Below are positions 29,937 through 35,961 of a stretch of 35,961 nt of DNA, piece after piece. How positions within the stretch are numbered: position 1 is the first letter of the stretch; every line of letters begins with the position of its first letter. The translations under genes and the position numbers were made by a program. Below the pieces are notes generated by a model that was given only the letters and a program-made list of their open reading frames with translations, did no database searches and was not told where the DNA came from. The stretch spans positions 1-35,961 of the forward strand of contig JASCIV010000163.1 of NCBI GenBank assembly GCA_030374735.1. Direction: 5' to 3'. The DNA is from Gracilaria caudata. Its lineage: Eukaryota > Rhodophyta > Florideophyceae > Gracilariales > Gracilariaceae.

Positions 29937-31330
29937 TGTTTTAGAGCCGTAGGTAGGTGACAATGTTTTGTGGTATTACTCAGCGTGTCTAGGAACTACC
30001 GGTGCAAAGCCACACTATGTGAGAGACTGAATCGCGGAAAGAACCAGAACCGAGAAGAAACAACCAACGAAGGAGGGCAACAACCCAAGCAATACGGGGA
30101 GGTCGACAGCACGATAGAGTCAGCCTATTATAGGTTATAGACTATTATCAATAGATGAGACGCCCGCCGAGCCAGACTGCTAGGTAAAGAAAGACAATAA
30201 GATGATTGTGGTGCAAACCACCGGATGAAACCGGAAAAGGCCGCCTCGAGGCGGATGCACACAGAATCTCCAGACCTGCTCCCTTGAAATGTATCAGAAT
30301 GCTAGAACCCTCCGATAGGGCTGATACTGGCCGGGTGTATATCCGGACGCCCCGTTCCGGGTGTGCGGTCGGAGGTTGAGAGGGGTAGGGTCGGTACGTA
30401 TGCCGATGATGTCAATATTACAAAATTGTGTGCCACTTATGTACCCACGCTATGGGGATACGGTAGATCCGGCTAATTACCCTCGCTAGTGGAGCACAGA
30501 CTCACGAGATTGAGGGTAGTATCCCGGTAATGATCGGGCCAGCCCAAAGATCAGGACGAAGCGACATATCGCTGTACGGCGAGAATGATAGAAATAATAA
30601 CATATAAAGATGCCATAACGATGGTAAAGCATGCAGTGCAATGCCCTTGCTGGGAGAAGACCACCAAGGTGGTCGAAGCCTCCCTCTCTTAGAGCAGCGG
30701 AGCGAGAAGAGAGAACTCTCTTGGAAGGTGTTACTAGTCTGGTTTAAGCCGGAGACAACCGTCATGACAAAGCAATGATAGCGTAGAGCTAGGAACCGGT
30801 GATCCGGGAACGTCCTACGATGAGGTGTGCACGTCCACAAAAATGGAGGGGAGCACGGACCTATCTGTAGGGCCGATTGCGCGATTGTAGCTGTGTCAGA
30901 AGTGTTGGGAAGAAGAGGTATACTAGTTAGTAGGGGAGAACTTCCGGAGATCTGGTGGATAACTTCGCACAAGGGCGAACTCAATACTATACGTAGATCT
31001 TCTAATATTAGGTCGGCAGTAACGCAGAGCGGCTGAGCTTCCGTGTGCAGCGGGGATCTTCCTCGTTTGGGGTGAGAACCTGCGAAGGCGGCAAAGACTC
31101 GGGACAAAGAACCATGGTTGGGGAGCTTTGCTTGGCGCACTGGCGGCGAAGCCGGTGGGCTAAGTAGTACTGCACCACACGCGTACTATGCGTGTCCAAA
31201 GTATAACCTCCTAAAATTGGGCAATTAATTAGCACAAAATATCTGCAAAACGCGGCTAACCTCCGAGGTCCAGCGGTGTCCCACGTGTCCAACCCCTACT
31301 ACTAGGACTATTACTACTCGTAGTACTCAC
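29937..31330. other. GC-rich, apparently non-coding block
   Basis: This stretch differs from its AT-richer flanks in composition and has short palindromes, including a perfect 14-bp CCGCCTCGAGGCGG at 30241-30254. The 212-codon minus frame at 30502-31140 has no family motif and low-complexity Leu/Ser/Pro composition. The texture resembles a long terminal repeat or untranslated retroelement leader, but I found no second copy in the window. Confidence 0.35.
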
Positions 31331-33400
31331 GCTTATCGAGAAGTCAGAAAAGAAACCAAGTGCCTAGAGTTTCCTTTTCAGAGCGTTGTACTTTCAAAGC
31401 ACTTCTTAGTGCTAGAGGTAGTTGAAAGGCCTGAACCCAGGGGGAACTTTCTGTCATGAGCTAGTCAATAAGATATCCATATCTCGGGATATTTTCTTAG
31501 ATTACCAATATGTCTTCAATTGCAATTTCCCGTCAAATTTTTTGGCTTGCCATCTCTCAATAGAAATGCAATAGGTCTCCTTTTTCATGGATCCAAAGCT
31601 TTTCTGTGGGATTCCTCTTGGAGTTGGAACGAGTTTCTAATGACAGACGCACCTCCGTTTTTCCGCCTGGGGAAGCAACGACGGGATTGCTTGGGAAAGG
31701 CTATACCATGCGAGCGCGGCAGAATTTTAGAGCCAAATCCCTCTTGAGCTCGAGGAGGCTTTACTTCCCGTATAGTGGCAGGGGACCTGCCAGTATTTAT
31801 ACGGCTAAGACAAATATCTCTAAAATATTTAAGTGCTCGAGCATTGCTGGCCATCACGCCACACTTGTCTAATCTGCCATCCCTTGCCACGATGCATCCG
31901 TCAACTGCAGCCTTGCACGAAAACGTGTGCAACTCATACCAAAGCACTACTGGTAGCCCATAATAGGGTGCAAATAGAAATAAATAATTAGCTACTCATA
32001 GCAGGTGGTTCGTCAGAAAAACCTGGATCAGACTTAGAGTGCAGCGCTGGAGAGGGCATTTTGCTCTACAGCTTCCCATCCTAAGGACGAAACAACCGAG
32101 AAGCTTGGCCAGCCGATCCCCATCATCCGGGGATACAGTTAGTCATCCGTGCGCAAAGGTGTCGCTCCTTCCCCTTCCGAGGCCGTCACCATTCAACCAT
32201 CTCACGATTATCGTGCAAAATAGATTTGCAGCCTGAAAGGTGAGGTACAAGCACCGTCCATATTCCACGGAGAGGGCCTGAAACACTCCACCGATCACAC
32301 CGAACCATCCCCAGTGTGGTGCTTCCCATCCGTAGCTTTGCGGCCATAGAGCACTCTACGTCATCCTCCTGTACTCCTACATTCTCGAGAAAATTATCCA
32401 AGTCCTCCAAAGTGGTGCTTTTCCACGTTAAGTACCAAGCTCTGTTCGGCTACAGTAGATCGACGACAAAAATCGCAAGTTCCGAGTTTCTGGCTTCCGC
32501 TGCGAACGGCAAAAACTGGCTAGAAAGCGAATTTTTTGGATCTCATGAATCAGTCTAGCCCATGAACGCCGAATTTAACGACTGGGAAGTACCTCAAATT
32601 AGACCGTCTCTCCTCGTTCGAGCTGTAAGCAACTAAAATTGGGTAAACCGAACATATCCGCTCTGCGGCACAAACGAAGGCCGAACTCCAACTTCTTCAC
32701 TGTTCTCCAAAATGCTGAAGAACCTCTATTTGGACACTAATTACCAATTGAAACGGCTCCCGCGTTACGGAGATGTCGTCACCATAACCTGTGCAAAAAC
32801 AGCCCGACAAAGTGGTCTTTCGCAAGCGCGATATCTCAGGAGCCGTTGAGTACAGCATGAAACGGTTTCGGTAAAGATCAGTCCTCTCTATGTAGAGCTG
32901 CTTTCGCCGATAGATCAAAATTCCTACCAGAGGAAGTGGGTTAGATCCGATCGTTTCAGTTCGGCCTTCCTTGAAGGGCAAGTTGATTGACGGACTGAGA
33001 TGGCGTCGGAACTTCGCAGCAAGCCTTCGTATTCTCATGTATCTTCATCCACGGACTTCCTTGCGTCCTTAGCTTCGTTATCATTTTCACGGTCCATGTA
33101 ATTCTTCTTCTTCCGTTTTCTTTTCTTCATTCTACTGTACAGTGGCTTCCACTTATGCGGAGTTTTTATACTCAATACGCGGCGTGTCCGCAAAAAGCGG
33201 GTTTTGCTTAATGGCTTCAGTTGGGTATCCTACACGGGCATTATCTAGTGTAACTTGTGTCGCCGTTCGTGATCGGCGGTAGTACTGGAGGACTTTTGAG
33301 GTAGATAAGTGCTCAATTGGTTCATGACTATCCTCTGATGAGCTTTAGCGGTGCCAACAGGCTCGATGCAGTAGTTCCGAATCCGAGACGTAGCCGCGAC
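31331..33400. other. Unassigned region with a possible transposase ghost
   Basis: No gene can be defended. On the minus strand, 32410-32186 and 31947-31585 contain AAKLRMGSTTLGMV, AAVDGCIVARDGRLD and EESHRKAL segments. Their order loosely recalls HARBI1-like (DDE_Tnp_4) transposases, but each match is weak. A minus frame at 32697-33038 is unrecognised. Confidence 0.25.
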
Positions 33401-33503
33401 TGATGATCCGGTCAACAACCTACTCGTCTTCGAGAACAGCACGCGCATCGTGGATAATAGTCGCACTTTCCTCAAAAGAGGCATGTGAGTGTTGCTCGGC
33501 ACT

Positions 33504-33558
33504 GCGAGGTGCAATGCGAGGTGCAATGCGAGGTGCAATGCGAGATGCAATGCGAGAT
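33504..33558 (+). repeat. 12-bp tandem repeat, about 4.5 copies
   Basis: GCGAGGTGCAAT repeats three times. It is followed by GCGAGATGCAAT and a partial fifth unit. The period is a multiple of three, and in every frame it encodes a four-residue repeat (for example RIAP on the minus strand). Confidence 0.85.
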
Positions 33559-33742
33559 TCATCTCTCTTTACAAGCTTTTGCCTTGGCGGCAATTCAGAG
33601 AATCGGTTGAAACTTTTGCATAGTGCGAAAACTTCAGCTCTCGAGCTTTTAATGAGTGAGGGATCACAATCTGTGGTTTGTTTCTGACGGTTCGGATTAG
33701 AAATCCCTGATCGTTCTGGATAAAGGTCAGCTGTCCTCCACC

Positions 33743-33814
33743 GTTTATACGGCCTCTTATTCCGGTACAGACAAGTCTGTTTATACGGACTCCTATCCAG
33801 GCACAGACAAGTCT
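33743..33814 (+). repeat. 36-bp tandem duplication
   Basis: Two adjacent 36-bp units (33743-33778 and 33779-33814) both begin GTTTATACGG and end ACAGACAAGTCT. They differ at five or six positions. The pair lies at the 3' edge of the gypsy relic's open frame. Confidence 0.85.
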
Positions 33815-35640
33815 GTGTTCTGTTCCGAAATAAGCTTTTCTGGAGTACTCGGCACGAATATTCCTGGGAGGGGATTCTCGTCTGAAACAGGGAGCACAGC
33901 GTCAAACAAATCCCATCCATCCAAGTCTTCCTCGGCATTGCTCTCCTCTTCAGCCGTGATAAAGCACGGAACATCCATTTCATCAACTGGCTCAGCTTCA
34001 GACGCTGTAGGCAAGCGGGAAATTGCGTCAACCTGAGGGTTTAGGAGTCCCCTCTTGTAACGGATCTCGAAATCAAATTCTGACAGCCTGAGTCTCCACT
34101 GCATCAAGCGGCCAGATTGCTCCGCCATGGAGAGAAGCCAGGGCCAGACCGAATGATCGGTATGAACAATTAACAGATTGCCCATCAAGTAGGGTCACAT
34201 TGTCTGCAGTGCCCAGACGACTGCCAAGCATTCTTTCTCGGGTACCGGGTACTTTCGCTCATGCACGTTGAGACTCCGTGAGCAATATCCCATCGGCAAT
34301 CGGTCGCCACTTTCTGTGGTTTGAATGAGAGCAAATCTAATTTTTAAGTTGCTCGCCTCCGTATCAGCGGTGTACGGAAATCCAGCCCTAGGTAGGATCG
34401 ATATCGGTAGGGATGTTACCGCGTCCATGAGTGATGAGAACGCCGTTACTGTACGGTCATCGAACGGTTCCAGCCTGACTGGCTGGCATTTTCGAACGAA
34501 ATCGTTCAGAGGGGCGGCGATATCCGCAAGGTGCGGGATGAGCGACGATCTACGTTGCAGAAGCCGAGTAAAGATCGGAGTTTCATCTGAGATCGCTGAT
34601 GCTCAGCCTCTCCGAGACACGTAACACGTAGTTTATCAATCGATAGCCGTCCTAGACGGATGATATGGCCAAGGAATTTTATGGTATTGGTAAAGAACTC
34701 CCACTTCTTCATCTTCAGTGTCATGCCTGCATCTAGCAGGATTCGCATTACATCCCGTACATGGATCAAGTGCTCGTCTAGACTACTGGAAAAAACGATA
34801 ATATCGTCCAGATAGACCAAACAGGTCTTCCACTTAAAGCAAGCGATTAGGATATCCATCACTCGCTGAAAGGTGACAGCCGCATTGGTCAGCCCAAAGG
34901 GCCTCCAGTTGAACGGATACAGTGCTGGGTGACATACGAAAGCCGTTTTGTCACGGTTCTCAGTCCGAACGGGAACTTGCCAGTGGCTCCAATTCGCATC
35001 GAGGGTTGTGAAAACTTTCACACTTTCTAGTGAATCGATATACTCGTCCATCCGCGGGATGGGGTACATATCCTTATTAATGACTGCGTTCAACTTGCGG
35101 TAATCAATGCAGAACCGCTATGACGCATCACATTTCGACCCCAGCACCACTAGTTGAGCCCAGGGGGTTTGAGCCGGCTCAATGACTTCACCTCGGAGCA
35201 TCTTCTTAGCATGAGCCTTCTCTTCTTCCATAGCTGTAGGGCCGACCCTATATCGTTGTTGCGAGATTGGCTGAGTAATTCAGGACGAGATCAATCCAAT
35301 GTTTGGCAATCGCGATAGTTCGCAAGGATCCGTCTCAGATGGGCGAAAACTCGCGCAACATCTGGTGTAGCTTCTCAAAATAAGTCTCTGGAACATGACA
35401 AATATCCAGAGACTCCAGCTCTTGCATGAGCTCAATCATGTCAGCACTAGGCGGTACTGGCTCAGCCGAAGAGGTCGGTTTCGCGTCTCCCAACGAGTAC
35501 GGATCTTCCGCACCCGACTAATTCGGCTTAGCTTCTCCCGACGAAGCTGTCGGCTCGCTGCTCAGTATTTCACCGCGCTCCACTTCCCTCTCCTCAGCTT
35601 CGAGGATTCCGAGAACCTTGGCCGTATGTACCGGGGTTCA
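33793..35640 (-). pseudogene. Ty3/gypsy pol relic (reverse transcriptase and RNase H)
   Basis: Minus-strand pol from about 35640. An upstream linker (SADMIELMQELESLDI) leads into the RT start, with PISQQRYRVGPTA and MLRGEVIEPAQTPWAQLVVL near 35160-35250. RFCIDYRKLN follows just after an in-frame TAG near 35118. The RT core (35093-34510) has TTLDANWSHWQVPV with the first catalytic Asp, FGLTNAAVTFQRVMD, and an intact YLDDIIVFS. It ends LGHII and RSLLGFCN, where a frameshift occurs. RNase H follows: RFALIQTTESGDRLPMGYCSRSL, KYPVPEKECLAVVWAL, a stop, then IVHTDHSVWPWLL and RYKRGLLNPQVDAISRL. No integrase can be seen beyond 33793; tandem repeats occupy that position. The element's 5' part runs off or decays before the window end. 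Confidence 0.88.
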
Positions 35641-35660
35641 TCTGTGTTCTCGGAATGCTA

Positions 35661-35961
35661 GTTCAGTATGCTAGATCGCAAGTTAGGCAAATAAAAAGCC
35701 GAAAAAAACTGCAAAAAAGCACGTTGCTCTAGATGGCAAGGCAAAAAAAATTTTTTTTAGAAATATTGATTTCGCGGTATGAATTTTGTATGTCGCTTGG
35801 TGCGATTTCGTAGTTATTTGAAGTTTAATGGAAAGAAGATTTCCATCTAATGCTAGTTCAGAAGCCACTTTATCGCTTCTCAGAAACCTCAACCGAAATT
35901 GCAATCAACGATTTTCGTTTTACCTCCACATATTTCCATCAGTTGGGGCTCTGAGTCTCAG
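35661..35961. other. AT-rich window end
   Basis: This is low-complexity A/T-rich sequence with a homopolymer A8-T8 junction near 35745. No gene or repeat boundary is recognised. It may hold the gag or leader remnant of the gypsy element. Confidence 0.3.

Noticed and set aside
19494..30123. Shared 16-mer AGCACGATAGAGTCAG at 19494-19509 and 30108-30123
   Set aside because: The match does not extend beyond 16 bp, and one such match in 36 kb is within what chance can produce.
30502..31140. 212-codon minus-strand open frame
   Set aside because: No family motif. It lies in the GC-rich block that looks non-coding on both strands.
1..35961. CRISPR arrays, tRNA and rRNA genes
   Set aside because: I saw no regularly spaced repeats. 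No segment had a tRNA T-arm with a matching acceptor stem. No rRNA-like conserved stretch was noticed. Short RNA genes could still be missed without a covariance search.

Overview
This window looks like nuclear DNA of a plastid-bearing eukaryote. The host genes are interrupted by short GT-AG introns (88-119 nt). One gene is IspE, an enzyme of the plastid MEP isoprenoid pathway, and its N-terminus looks like a transit peptide. The rest of the window is packed with decayed eukaryotic transposons. A red alga is my best guess (short introns, plain transit peptide with an early Phe, mixture of copia, gypsy, Harbinger and piggyBac relics), but nothing seen here fixes the taxon.

Host-gene half (about 0.5-12.1 kb). 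In order: a small membrane-anchored coiled-coil protein (626-1054, +) with a TATA box; a 350-residue acidic/coiled-coil protein of unknown function (3382-4527, +, one intron); an ABC1/UbiB atypical kinase (4748-6317, +, one intron); IspE (8176-9454, +, two introns); an ABHD11-like alpha/beta hydrolase (10510-9522, -, one intron); and a PSTAIRE cyclin-dependent kinase of the CDK1/CDKA class (11000-12039, +, one intron). IspE and the hydrolase converge with only 67 bp between stop codons. The hydrolase and the CDK are divergent across 489 bp. The exon joins were set by continuity of conserved family motifs.

Transposon half (about 13.3-36 kb). A Ty1/copia gag-pol relic (16058-19126, +) has a candidate 3' LTR, and a copy of part of that LTR lies at 13.3 kb. 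Next is a piggyBac element bounded by TTAA sites, with inverted termini and subterminal hairpins (19536-22824). It carries a broken transposase on the minus strand and, on the plus strand, an ORF whose tail resembles the P2X7-receptor C-terminal (ballast) domain. A PIF/Harbinger element (23235-27059) follows, flanked by TAA duplications, with ~35 bp imperfect terminal repeats, a NAM/Myb-like ORF1 relic and a convergent transposase relic with four in-frame stops. It seems to sit inside a DDE_1 (pogo/CENP-B-like) transposase relic that resumes on its far side. A Ty3/gypsy reverse transcriptase/RNase H relic (minus) ends the window.

The long stretches 6.3-8.2, 12.0-16.0 and 28.1-33.4 kb hold no gene I can defend. 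The most interesting objects are the piggyBac element with its companion ORF, and the nested Harbinger/DDE_1 arrangement.
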